DNA of 64,000 nucleotides from Kocuria sp. (GTDB lineage Bacteria > Actinomycetota > Actinomycetes > Actinomycetales > Micrococcaceae): NCBI RefSeq assembly GCF_030530945.1, contig NZ_JAUMTZ010000004.1, positions 1 through 64,000 on the forward strand. Direction: 5' to 3'. Positions within the stretch are counted from its first letter, which is position 1; each line of letters begins with the position of its first letter. This document shows positions 40,854 through 49,546 of the stretch, piece by piece. A program made the translations under genes and the position numbers. The notes below the pieces were generated by a model. It was not told where the DNA came from. It worked only from the letters and a program-made list of their open reading frames with translations, and made no database searches.

Positions 40854-41719
40854 GACTGCCGGGCCTCCCTGACCACGTCCCGCAGGAACGGGTAGAGCAT
40901 GACCACGATGACCGCGATAGTGAGCACGGACAGCGCGCTACCCATGCCGAGGTCCTGCCCGCCGTCCTGGAACGCGATGTTGAAGATGTAGAGCATGAGG
41001 GACTCGTTGCCCAGTTCCACCGCCTGCGGGGACAGCGGCACCAGGTTGTCGAAGACCCGCAGGATGTCCATGACGGAGATGAGTCCCACGAACCCGATGA
41101 CCCCGCGGATGGACGGGAGGATGATGCTCCAGTGCATCCGCAGGCGCCCGGCGCCGTCCAGCTGGGCGGCCTCCAGCACGTCCCGGGAGACGCCCTGCAG
41201 CCCCGCCAGGATGATGAGCGTGGCGAAAGGCAGCATGGACCAGATGACGTTCAGGGCCACCATGATCCGGTTGGGCCACGCGTCCACGAACCACAGGACG
41301 TCCTGCCCGGTGGCCCAGCCGGTGAGCAGGTTCACGATGCCCCCGAAGTTCTCGTTGAACAGCCACGAGAACATGGTGGCCCCCACCACCTGCGGGATCA
41401 CGTAGGAGATCAGGAGGACGCCCAGCACCACCGGGCGCATCCGGCCCAGCCGGTTGACCATCGAGGCCAGGACGTACCCGCCCACGAGCAGCACGGCGGT
41501 GACCACCACGGTGAGGCCTGCGGTGAAGAGCAGGGCGTGGCCGAAGCGCGGGTCTCCGAAGGCGCGGACGTAGTTGTCCAGGCCCACGAAGGTCCCCGGG
41601 GAGCCGTAGTCCACGTCCTGGAAGCTCCACTTGACCGTGAGGTAGAGGGGCACGAGCAGCAACCCCACCATCACGAGCATGCTCGGAGCCACCAGGGAGT
41701 AGAACTCCCGCCTGCGCAT
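40850..41719 (-). CDS. carbohydrate ABC transporter permease (MalF-like)
   Basis: Partner permease of 289 residues with six helices; EAA loop EAAQLDGAGRLRMHWSIILP. The ATG at 41717-41719 was chosen because the first helix (YSLVAPSMLVMVGLLLVPLY) follows directly and GGGAG lies upstream. No ATPase gene is in the operon, as is common for actinobacterial sugar importers served by a shared MsiK-type ATPase. Confidence 0.9.
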   Translation of the reverse strand: MRRREFYSLVAPSMLVMVGLLLVPLYLTVKWSFQDVDYGSPGTFVGLDNYVRAFGDPRFGHALLFTAGLTVVVTAVLLVGGYVLASMVNRLGRMRPVVLGVLLISYVIPQVVGATMFSWLFNENFGGIVNLLTGWATGQDVLWFVDAWPNRIMVALNVIWSMLPFATLIILAGLQGVSRDVLEAAQLDGAGRLRMHWSIILPSIRGVIGFVGLISVMDILRVFDNLVPLSPQAVELGNESLMLYIFNIAFQDGGQDLGMGSALSVLTIAVIVVMLYPFLRDVVREARQS

Positions 41720-41768
41720 CACCGGGCCGCTCCCGTGCCGGGGGCTGGCGCGGCGCGCCTCAGAGTGT

Positions 41769-43085
41769 TCACGGGTTCTCCTCCAGGATCTTGTCGGCGC
41801 TGTCCTGCATGCGGCGCGTGGCGTCCGCCGCGCTCGTGCGGCCACTGAGCACCTCCGCCACGGTGGGTCTGATCTCGTTGCTGATCAGGGACGTGGCCGG
41901 GTACGGCTCCGGGGACGGGGCGTGGCCGATGGCGTTGTTCGCGGCGTCCGCGTAGGGGGAGTTCTCGGGGGTCACCACGCCCTCGCGCGCCGGGTACGCC
42001 GCGGGCACCGCGGACTCGGACGCCTCCTTCCCCACGGACACCGCCATGAGCTGGAACAGCAGGTCCGGGTCCACGTCCGTGTTCTCGGGGATGGACCAGC
42101 CGTCCACGGACAGTGAGCTGTACTGCTTCCCGCCCTTCTCCACGGCGGGCGGCGGGGCGAAGCCGATGCGGTCCGCGTACTGCGAGTTGTCCGGGTTGGA
42201 GAGGTCGTTCATCCGCCCCGAGAACATGATGGAGACGGCGGCGTCCCCGTTGTACATCTGCTGCTGCACCGCGGGCTGGTCGAACGTGGTGACCTGGGGG
42301 TCCATGTAGGGCAGCAGCGAGCCCAGCTCGTCGAACGCCTTGGTCGCGGCGGGGGTGTCGAAGTTCGCGGTGTTCGTGCGGTGGTCGATGAAGTCCGTGC
42401 CCAGGGAGCCCATGGCGGCGTCGTAGGCGGTGACGATGTCCGCGCTGGCCAGCCACGGCATGGCCACGGGGTGCTCCATCCTCCCGGAGTCCTGGATCTT
42501 CTTGGCCACGTCCCGCAGCTCCGCGAACGTGGTGGGCGGCTTCAGGCCGAGCTCGTCGAAGATGTCCTTGCGGTAGGCCATGGTGAACACCTGCGCCTGC
42601 ATGGGCAGCGCGTACAGGTGGCCGTCGTAGGACATGGCGTCCAGCATCTGCTGGCTCAGCCCGTCCAGGCCGTACTGGTCCTTGTACTTCTCGAAGAGGT
42701 CGTCGAGCGGGCGCAGCTTCCTCTGGTCCGCGTAGGTGGGGACCACGAAGTTGTAGGTCTCCACGAGGTCGAACGTGCCCCTGGCCCCGGAGAGGGTGGC
42801 CTGGGTGCGCTGGCGCTGGCCTGCGAAGTCGATGGGCTCGTGGCGCACCACGAGGTCGTCCTTGTTGCAGCTGCGGACCATGGTGTTGGTGAAGGGGTCG
42901 ATCGCCGAGGAGTTGTAGGCGAGCACCTGCACGGTGGCGCCGCCCTCCGGGGCGGTGACGTTGCACGGGACCTCCGTGCCGCCGCCGTTCTCGGCCACGC
43001 GGGAGCCCGCGCCGCAGCCGGTGAGGGCGGTGAGCACCAGGACCGAGAGCAGTGCCGGCACCACCTGTGTGTTGCGCAGACGCAT
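41769..43085 (-). CDS. sugar ABC transporter substrate-binding lipoprotein
   Basis: Family 1 solute-binding protein of 438 residues. A lipoprotein signal peptide ends with lipobox LTGC (Cys24). Mature-domain features include FDLVETYNFVVPTYADQRKL, YALPMQAQVFTMAYRKDIFDELGL and the hinge region VSIMFSGRMND. It is the first gene of the importer operon. The ligand cannot be deduced; no glycosidase gene is adjacent to hint at it. Confidence 0.9.
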   Translation of the reverse strand: MRLRNTQVVPALLSVLVLTALTGCGAGSRVAENGGGTEVPCNVTAPEGGATVQVLAYNSSAIDPFTNTMVRSCNKDDLVVRHEPIDFAGQRQRTQATLSGARGTFDLVETYNFVVPTYADQRKLRPLDDLFEKYKDQYGLDGLSQQMLDAMSYDGHLYALPMQAQVFTMAYRKDIFDELGLKPPTTFAELRDVAKKIQDSGRMEHPVAMPWLASADIVTAYDAAMGSLGTDFIDHRTNTANFDTPAATKAFDELGSLLPYMDPQVTTFDQPAVQQQMYNGDAAVSIMFSGRMNDLSNPDNSQYADRIGFAPPPAVEKGGKQYSSLSVDGWSIPENTDVDPDLLFQLMAVSVGKEASESAVPAAYPAREGVVTPENSPYADAANNAIGHAPSPEPYPATSLISNEIRPTVAEVLSGRTSAADATRRMQDSADKILEENP

Positions 43086-43278
43086 GTGGCGGGTCCTATC
43101 GCAGGGGGAAACGGACAGCGGCGGCGCACGACGGGTCGCGGGGGCCGGGCGGGCATCCAGCGGTGCGTTCCCGCGAGATGTAAGCCAGGTTACTATTTTT
43201 CCCCCGCTGTGCACCCCAGCCCGCCGCGGCACCCCGGCGCACCCCTCCCCGTTCCGTGGGCACCCGTCACGCCGCTCC

Positions 43279-43290
43279 TACAATCGGAGC
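43279..43290 (+). promoter_or_regulatory. -10 element for a leaderless hydrolase transcript
   Basis: TACAAT (43279-43284) then six bases, then the GTG. The GGAG within those six bases is one base from the start codon, too close to act as a ribosome-binding site. Confidence 0.5.
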
Positions 43291-44424
43291 GTGCCCGAAC
43301 GTCCGCGCCAACCCCGCCCCGGTGCCGTCCCAGCATCCCCGGACGACGACGCCGCCCGCCCCCGTCCCGGCGCGCCCGCACCCCGTAGAGCGGGGCACCC
43401 GGCCGCCACCCCCGTGACCGCACCCCGCCCGGCGTGGGCCGCCGAGGGCGAGGAGTTCACCGTGGACCTGGACCCCGGCCGGTTCCTGTGCGTCCGCGCG
43501 GACGGGCCCGCGGACGGGAACCCCCTGGTGCTGCTCACCGGACTGGGCTTCGACCTGCACACCTGGCCCCCGGCCCTGGTGCGGGTCCTGGCCGGGCGGG
43601 GACACCGCGTGCTGCGCTTCGACAACCGGGACGTGGGGCGCTCGTTCCGAGTGGCAACGCCCACCCCCACCGTGCGTCAGCTGCTGGGCGGAGACCTGCC
43701 CGCCGAGCAGTACACCGTGGAGGACATGGCCGGGGACGTGGCGGCCGCCCTGGACGTGCTCGGGGTGCAACGGTCGGACGTGCTCGGCTTCTCCCTGGGC
43801 GGGATGATCGCCCAGTCCCTCGCGGCGCACCACCCGCACCTGGTGCAGCGGCTGGTCTCGCTGTGCTCCACCACCGGGGACCCCACCGCGGGCGGGGCAG
43901 CCGCCTCCACCGCCGCCATGCTCGCCCTGCCGGGGGCGAGGACCCGGAGGACCTACGTGCGCTCGCGTCTGGTCATGGCCCGGCACCTGGCCGGGACGGG
44001 TTTTCCCGTGGACCTGGACCACGAACGTGAGCTGGCGCGGACCCACTGGGACCGCAGCCTGGACCCGCGGCAGGAAGGGGCCGCCCTGCGTCGTCAGATC
44101 GGGGCCATCCGCGCCTCGGGCAACCGCGGCGAGGCACTGGCCCGGATCACCGCGCCCACGCTCGTGCTGCACGGGGACCGGGACCGGATCGTGCGTCCGG
44201 ACGGCGGGCCGGCCACGGCCCGAGCGATACCGGGAGCGTGCTTCGTCCGCGTGCCCGGCATGGGGCACCAGGTGCATCCCCTGCTGGTTCCCAGGCTGGC
44301 CCGGCTGGTCTCGGAGCACCTGGCCCCGGTCATCGAGCCACGACGACACGGGCACCATGCCGCCCCACTCGGCGCAGGCACCCGTGATACCAAGGACACC
44401 ACCACCCTCTCCGAGCGCGGGTGA
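43291..44424 (+). CDS. alpha/beta hydrolase coupled to LysX
   Basis: Protein of 377 residues. A disordered Pro/Arg/Ala-rich segment of about 50 residues precedes an alpha/beta-hydrolase fold with a full triad: Ser in LGFSLGGMIAQ, Asp in VLHGDRDRIV, His in GMGHQVHP. Its stop overlaps an in-frame GTG of the lysX frame (GTGA at 44421-44424). Tight coupling to a lysyl-phosphatidylglycerol synthase suggests a role on the same lipid or its products, for example as an aminoacyl-lipid hydrolase; this is inference. The start is taken from the -10 hexamer six bases upstream. Confidence 0.82.
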   Translation: MPERPRQPRPGAVPASPDDDAARPRPGAPAPRRAGHPAATPVTAPRPAWAAEGEEFTVDLDPGRFLCVRADGPADGNPLVLLTGLGFDLHTWPPALVRVLAGRGHRVLRFDNRDVGRSFRVATPTPTVRQLLGGDLPAEQYTVEDMAGDVAAALDVLGVQRSDVLGFSLGGMIAQSLAAHHPHLVQRLVSLCSTTGDPTAGGAAASTAAMLALPGARTRRTYVRSRLVMARHLAGTGFPVDLDHERELARTHWDRSLDPRQEGAALRRQIGAIRASGNRGEALARITAPTLVLHGDRDRIVRPDGGPATARAIPGACFVRVPGMGHQVHPLLVPRLARLVSEHLAPVIEPRRHGHHAAPLGAGTRDTKDTTTLSERG

Positions 44425-44462
44425 TCCCGGGCGTCACCCGTGGACACCGGAAAGTGACAACT

Positions 44463-47400
44463 GTGAAGACATCGCGTGACTGGCTGCCACGGCTTGCCAG
44501 CACCCTCGTGCTGCTGGCCTCCCTGTGGTCCTTCGTCTCCATCCCGTTCGCCCGCAGGGGCTCCCTGTACTGGGTGGACGAGGTCTTCAGCACCCTGGGT
44601 GTGCCCTCCGGGCCCAACCTCTTCCTGGCGCTGAGCCTGCTGATCGTGGGCACCTCGCTGCGGCGGCGGCTGCGCGTGGCGTGGGTGATCTCCCTGGGCG
44701 TGCTGATCGTGGAGCTGCTCGTGTTCGCGGTCCTGGGTGTCGCCCTGGTCACGGAGTCGGTGGACGTGGAGCTCGAGCTGCTGGAGAGCGCCGTGCTGAT
44801 CGCCGGGGCGGCCATCACCACCGCGTGGACCGTGGCGTTCATCGTCCATCGCAAGGACTTCCCGGCCCGGATGCGCTCCGGCGCGGTGCGCCAGGCCCTG
44901 CTCACGCTGCTGGGCGGCCTGGCGACCGTGATCGCGCTCATCTTCCTGGTCTCGTGGGTGGTCCCGAGCCACCTGCACCACCTGCACGGGGTGGAGCACG
45001 TGTGGTTCTCGTTCCGCAGCGTCACGGGGCTGTCCCTGCCCCGCAGCATCTCCGACGGTTCGGCCGGGCCCCACTGGCTCACGGTCCTGGGCGGCGTGCT
45101 GGGCGCGGCGGTGCTGTTCTTCACGGTCTGGCAGTTCACCCAGTCCGCGCAGCGCTCCGAGGTGATCAGTGCCGAGGACGAGCTGCACATCCGCCGGCTG
45201 CTGGCCACGTACGGCGGCCAGGACTCGCTGGGCTACTTCGCCACCCGCCGCGACAAGTCCGTGATCTTCTCCCCGGACGGCCGCGCGGCGGTCTCCTACC
45301 GGGTCATCGGCTCGGTCTGCCTGGCCTCGGGGGATCCCCTGGGCCCGCACGACGCCTGGCAGGACGCCATCGCCGCCTGGAAGCGGGAGGGCCGGGAGCA
45401 CGCGTGGCACCTGGCCGTGCTCTCCGCCTCGGAGACCGGCGCACAGGCGTACGTGGCCGCCGGGCTGCGCGCCCGCCCGCTCGGGGACGAGGCCGTCCTG
45501 GACACGGACACCTTCTCCCTGGAGGGGCGCACCATGCGCCCGGTCAAGCGCGCGGTGGCCCGCGTGCGGGAAGCCGGCTGCACCGTCACGGTGGAACGCC
45601 ACGGACAGCTGGACGCCGCCACCATGCAGCAGGTCATCGACCTCTCCGAGAAGTGGCGCGGGGACGAGGCCGACCGCGGCTTCTCCATGGCCCTGAACCG
45701 GCTCGCGGACCGCACGGACGCCCGCTGCGTGGCGGTGCTGGTGCGCGACGCCACCGGAGAGATCGTCGCCCTGCAGTCCTACGTGCCGTGGGGCACGCGC
45801 GGGATCTCCCTGGACCTGATGCGCCGCTCCCCGGACGCCCCCAACGGCGTGAACGAGGCCATGGTCGCGGCCCTCGCCGAGGACGGCGGGGACCTGGGAA
45901 TCCGCGAGATCTCCCTGAACTTCGCCATGTTCCGCTCGGTGTTCACCGGCGCGGACAAGGTGGGCGCCGGGGTGGGCGTGCGGATCGCGGACCGGGTGCT
46001 CTCCTGGGGCAACCGGTTCTGGCAGCTGGAGTCCCTCTACGAGGCCAACGCCAAGTACCTGCCCCGCTGGGACAGCCGCTTCCTGTGCTACGACTCCGCC
46101 GCGGACCTCCCGCTCGTGGGCATCGCCGCGGGCCGCGCCGAGGGCTTTCTCCCGGGCCGCGCACCCCGCCCCGGCCACGACGGCGAGACGCTCGTTCCCG
46201 GCCCCGACGGCACACCGACGCCGCTCGCGGACCTCTCGCTCGCCCAGGACCGGGAGCTGCTCACCCCGCCGCGCCCGGTGCGCCACCTCACGGAGCAGCA
46301 GCGGGTGCGCCACGCCAAGCTGGACGTGCTGCGCGAGGCAGGCATGGACCCCTACCCGGTGGAGGTCCCCTACACCACCTCGGTGCCGCGGGCCCTGGAG
46401 ATGATCGCGGACGGCACCGCGGAGGCCACCGGCGAGGTGGTCTCGGTGGGCGGGCGCGTGCGCGCGCTGCGCGACCTGGGCGGCGTCGTCTTCGCGGTGC
46501 TGGAGGAACGGGACCAGCGGATCCAGGCGGTCCTGGAGGAGAACGCGGTGGCGCCCGAGCTCATGCGGCTGTGGCGGCGCGCGGTGGACGTGGGCGACCA
46601 CGTGTCAGTGACGGGCACGCTGGGCCGCAGCCGCCGGGGTGAGCCCTCGGTGCTGGCCACGTCCTGGTGCATGGCGTCCAAGTCCCTGCGCCCGGTGCCG
46701 AGCGAGCACACCGGCTTCACCAATCCCGAGGCCCGGGTGCGCCAGCGCTACCTGGACCTGATCGTGAACAAGGAGTCCTCCCAGCTGCTGCGGGCGCGCT
46801 CGCGCGGGATCGCCGCCATGCGGCAGTCCTTCACGGAGCGCGGCTACATGGAGGTGGAGACCCCCATGCTGCAGGCGGTCCACGGCGGCGCGAGCGCCCG
46901 CCCGTTCCGCACGCACATCAACGCGTACAACGCGGACCTGTACCTGCGCATCGCACCGGAGCTGTACCTCAAGCACCTCTGCGTGGGCGGGATGGACAAG
47001 ATCTTCGAGCTCAACCGCAACTTCCGCAACGAGGGCGCGGACGCCACCCACAACCCCGAGTTCACCTCCGTGGAGGCGTACGCGGCGCACGGCGACTACA
47101 ACACCATGCGCGTGCTCACCCGTGAGGTCATCATCGAGGTGGCCACCGCCATCCACGGTGAGCCCGTGGCGGTGCGCCCGGACGGCCACGGCGGGCAGAC
47201 CCGCATCCGTCTGGACCACGAGTGGCCTGTGATCCCCGTGCACCGGGCGGTCTCCGAGGCCACCGGCACCACCCTGACCTCCACCACCCCGCTGGAGGAG
47301 GTGCGCGCCGTGGCCTCCGCGCACGACGTGCACTGGAACGAGAACATGACCGCCGGTGAAGTGGTGCTGGAGCTCTACGACGAGCTCGTGGAGGGCCAGA

Positions 47401-47771
47401 CCACCCTGCCGGTGTTCTACACGGACTTCCCGCTGGAGACCTCCCCGCTGACCCGCACGCACCGCACGGACCCCCGGCTCTCGGAGCGCTGGGACCTGGT
47501 GGCGTTCGGGGCGGAGATCGGCACCGCCTACTCCGAGCTCGTGGACCCGGTGGACCAGCGCAACCGGCTCACCGAGCAGTCCTTCAAAGCCGCCGCGGGT
47601 GACCCGGAGGCCATGGAGGTGGACGAGAACTTCCTCACCGCCCTGGAGTACGCGATGCCTCCCACGGGTGGCCTGGGGATCGGCGTGGACCGGCTCATCA
47701 TGATGCTCACGGGCACGAACATCCGCGCCACCCTGGCGTTCCCGTTCACCCGCCCGAACGAGCAGCGCTGA
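44463..47771 (+). CDS. lysX: bifunctional lysylphosphatidylglycerol synthase/lysyl-tRNA synthetase
   Basis: Protein of about 1102 residues. About six N-terminal helices are followed by an MprF-type DUF2156 catalytic domain (FATRRDKSVIFSPDGRAAVS; ALNRLADRTD; EISLNFAMFRSV). Then come an OB-fold anticodon domain (GEVVSVGGRVRALRDLGGVV) and a class II lysyl-tRNA synthetase core with motif 2 (FRNEGADATHNPEFT) and motif 3 (GGLGIGVDRLIMML). It charges tRNA with Lys and transfers Lys to phosphatidylglycerol, lowering membrane negative charge against cationic peptides. Start options are GTG at 44463 (GGAAAG upstream), 44454, or 44421 overlapping the previous stop. Confidence 0.93.
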   Translation: MKTSRDWLPRLASTLVLLASLWSFVSIPFARRGSLYWVDEVFSTLGVPSGPNLFLALSLLIVGTSLRRRLRVAWVISLGVLIVELLVFAVLGVALVTESVDVELELLESAVLIAGAAITTAWTVAFIVHRKDFPARMRSGAVRQALLTLLGGLATVIALIFLVSWVVPSHLHHLHGVEHVWFSFRSVTGLSLPRSISDGSAGPHWLTVLGGVLGAAVLFFTVWQFTQSAQRSEVISAEDELHIRRLLATYGGQDSLGYFATRRDKSVIFSPDGRAAVSYRVIGSVCLASGDPLGPHDAWQDAIAAWKREGREHAWHLAVLSASETGAQAYVAAGLRARPLGDEAVLDTDTFSLEGRTMRPVKRAVARVREAGCTVTVERHGQLDAATMQQVIDLSEKWRGDEADRGFSMALNRLADRTDARCVAVLVRDATGEIVALQSYVPWGTRGISLDLMRRSPDAPNGVNEAMVAALAEDGGDLGIREISLNFAMFRSVFTGADKVGAGVGVRIADRVLSWGNRFWQLESLYEANAKYLPRWDSRFLCYDSAADLPLVGIAAGRAEGFLPGRAPRPGHDGETLVPGPDGTPTPLADLSLAQDRELLTPPRPVRHLTEQQRVRHAKLDVLREAGMDPYPVEVPYTTSVPRALEMIADGTAEATGEVVSVGGRVRALRDLGGVVFAVLEERDQRIQAVLEENAVAPELMRLWRRAVDVGDHVSVTGTLGRSRRGEPSVLATSWCMASKSLRPVPSEHTGFTNPEARVRQRYLDLIVNKESSQLLRARSRGIAAMRQSFTERGYMEVETPMLQAVHGGASARPFRTHINAYNADLYLRIAPELYLKHLCVGGMDKIFELNRNFRNEGADATHNPEFTSVEAYAAHGDYNTMRVLTREVIIEVATAIHGEPVAVRPDGHGGQTRIRLDHEWPVIPVHRAVSEATGTTLTSTTPLEEVRAVASAHDVHWNENMTAGEVVLELYDELVEGQTTLPVFYTDFPLETSPLTRTHRTDPRLSERWDLVAFGAEIGTAYSELVDPVDQRNRLTEQSFKAAAGDPEAMEVDENFLTALEYAMPPTGGLGIGVDRLIMMLTGTNIRATLAFPFTRPNEQR

Positions 47772-47804
47772 GCGGAGCCGCCGCCGTCCCGCCCGTCGGT
47801 GGAG

Positions 47805-47848
47805 CATGACAGTGCCCCCGTGCCTCACGGCACGGGGGCACTGTCATG
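47805..47848. terminator. 20-bp perfect hairpin between lysX and hchA
   Basis: Left arm 47805-47824, four-base loop TCAC, right arm 47829-47848, with every base paired. It lies between convergent genes and should stop transcription from both sides. Confidence 0.8.
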
Positions 47849-47861
47849 ACGTCTGCGGAGC

Positions 47862-48722
47862 TCAGTCCTCGGTGTAGGAGGCCCCGGTGAGGGTCTCCAC
47901 CGCGAGCCGGCCCAGCGCGTTGGACGCCAGCGGGCTGTCCCCGGTCAGCAGGGTGCGGTCCTTGTGGACCAGCCCGGTCATGTCGTCGTTGACCACCGTG
48001 AGGCCCGCACGGGTGAGCTCTTCGGCAACCAGCCAGGTCATGGTCCCGGGGAGGTACCCGATCTCGATGTTGGGACCGGAGTCCAGGGCGTCCGGGAACA
48101 CCGCCACGCTGTAGCCGGCGAACAGGTTCTTCCCGTCCGCTGACACGGCGGAGAGCAGTGCCGCGGGACCGTGGCACAGGGTGATCACGGGACGGCTCTG
48201 GTCCAGCGCCCACTGCAGGACCCGGCCCACCTCACGGCTCTCGGCGAGGTTGATGGTGGCGCCGTGGCCACCGGGGATGAACACCGCGGCGTAGTCGCTG
48301 GACGCGTCCAGGCCCTCGGCGATCTCGCCGAGCACCCGGGGGCGCTCGATCTGCGGAAGCAGCTTGTCCCAGGCCTCGTGAACGGCCTCGTCCTTCTCCG
48401 GCATGGCCCACAGCTCGAACTTGGCCATGTTGCCGGACAGGGTGGCCACCTCGACCTCGTAGCCTGCAGCCTGCAGGTGCATGAGCGGCAGGAGGGTCTC
48501 CACGGGGTGGTTGCCGGTGGAGAAGTAGACGCCGTCCCGCAGCTCCAGGTAGCGCTCGTCGGTGAGGATCGTCAGGATCTTCCGCGGCCCGGAGGACACG
48601 CGCGGGGCACCCTTGGCGCCGTCGAAGTCCGTGGTGGGGGGAACGTACTGGCCCAGGGAGTAGTCGGAGGGGAAGTACGCGTTGTGCTCGGCGGCGTCGA
48701 CCGTCGGTTTCTTCGAAGCCAT
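47862..48722 (-). CDS. hchA: Hsp31-like chaperone/glyoxalase III (HchA)
   Basis: DJ-1/PfpI-superfamily protein of 286 residues with the Hsp31 layout: KILTILTDERYLELRDGVYFSTGNHP, FIPGGHGATINL and the nucleophilic Cys in VITLCHGPAALLSAV. Hsp31 proteins act as glyoxalase, deglycase and holding chaperone under stress. AGAAGG precedes the ATG. The MarR gene upstream on the same strand and the AACTAGTT palindrome in the gap suggest stress-inducible repression. Confidence 0.9.
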   Translation of the reverse strand: MASKKPTVDAAEHNAYFPSDYSLGQYVPPTTDFDGAKGAPRVSSGPRKILTILTDERYLELRDGVYFSTGNHPVETLLPLMHLQAAGYEVEVATLSGNMAKFELWAMPEKDEAVHEAWDKLLPQIERPRVLGEIAEGLDASSDYAAVFIPGGHGATINLAESREVGRVLQWALDQSRPVITLCHGPAALLSAVSADGKNLFAGYSVAVFPDALDSGPNIEIGYLPGTMTWLVAEELTRAGLTVVNDDMTGLVHKDRTLLTGDSPLASNALGRLAVETLTGASYTED

Positions 48723-48840
48723 GGTGACCTTCTTCCGTAGTGGGGACTCACGGTGGTGAGTGCTGAGAGCCCGCGCGGGTCCTGGGTGGGATCAGAAGTG
48801 ATCCGCGACAGGACCTGCGCCGTGCGCTCGCAATCTCACC

Positions 48841-48869
48841 CTAGTAAACATATGCTCCACAAACTAGTT
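48841..48869. promoter_or_regulatory. candidate MarR site upstream of hchA
   Basis: The palindrome AACTAGTT (48862-48869) and an additional CTAGT (48841-48845) 23 bp away flank an AT-rich patch, about 120-150 bp before hchA. No other gene lies in the 197-bp gap. Confidence 0.4.
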
Positions 48870-48919
48870 GTCCCACCCGATTTCGCCGCAGGCCGCCCGA
48901 GAGGACGCGCCACGGCTGC

Positions 48920-49390
48920 TCAGAGGTCCAGCGCCCGGTCGTCGCGTGACCACTGGGCCACGCGCGCCAGCGCGTCACGGAGAACGTCCTGCAGCTGCGG
49001 GTCCAGAGCGGACAGCAGCTCGGACTCCGCCCGGGCCAGCTCGACCTCCAGAGAGCGCAGCAGGGACGTCCCCGCATCCGTGACCACGACCGTGCGGATC
49101 CGGCGGTCGGCCCCGTCCCTCTCACGGCGCACCAGCCCGCTCTCCACGAGGTCGTCCACCACGTACGGCATGACCGTCCGGTCCACCCCCAGGTACTCGG
49201 CGAGCTCCATCTGGGTGCGGATGGGCTTGTGGGCCACGGTGTGCAGCAGCTGGTACCCGCGGGCGCCCCGGGGAACCTCCGCGAAGACGGGCTCCACGCG
49301 CGCCCGGTAGCCGCGCAGGCACATGCCCAGTGCCCACCCCAGATCGCATGTGCGGCGGTCACTGTCCCGGGGTTCGTGCGCGTACGTCAT
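48920..49390 (-). CDS. MarR-family regulator
   Basis: Protein of 156 residues with a winged helix (TQMELAEYLGVDRTVMPYVV, DDLVESGLVRRERDGADRRI). The ATG at 49388-49390 has GAGG eight bases upstream. It lies directly upstream of hchA on the same strand and is the probable repressor of hchA and itself. Confidence 0.86.
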   Translation of the reverse strand: MTYAHEPRDSDRRTCDLGWALGMCLRGYRARVEPVFAEVPRGARGYQLLHTVAHKPIRTQMELAEYLGVDRTVMPYVVDDLVESGLVRRERDGADRRIRTVVVTDAGTSLLRSLEVELARAESELLSALDPQLQDVLRDALARVAQWSRDDRALDL

Positions 49391-49546
49391 CGTCCGATCC
49401 TCACACACTCCATCCTTTCTCCATCCTTTCCGTGCGGCGCGTCCCTGGTCATGGCGCTGCACGCCCGGCGGGTGCGGAAAACCCCACCGCGACCCGGTGG
49501 TCAGCACTCGCGCGCGCCCGGCCGGGGTGTCCGTAGCGTGGAGGCC

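Noticed and set aside
43180..43193. GTAAGCCAGGTTAC as an operator for the ABC importer
   Set aside because: Only the outer four pairs and one inner pair match; no regulator gene is nearby, so I did not list it as a feature.
44421..44463. Using the GTG at 44421 as the lysX start
   Set aside because: Possible through stop/start overlap with the hydrolase, but the GTG at 44463 has a better-placed GGAAAG and is nearer the first helix; kept as an alternative.
44094..46601. 835-residue leftward frame over lysX
   Set aside because: Antisense artefact of high G+C; lysX motifs are unambiguous on the plus strand.
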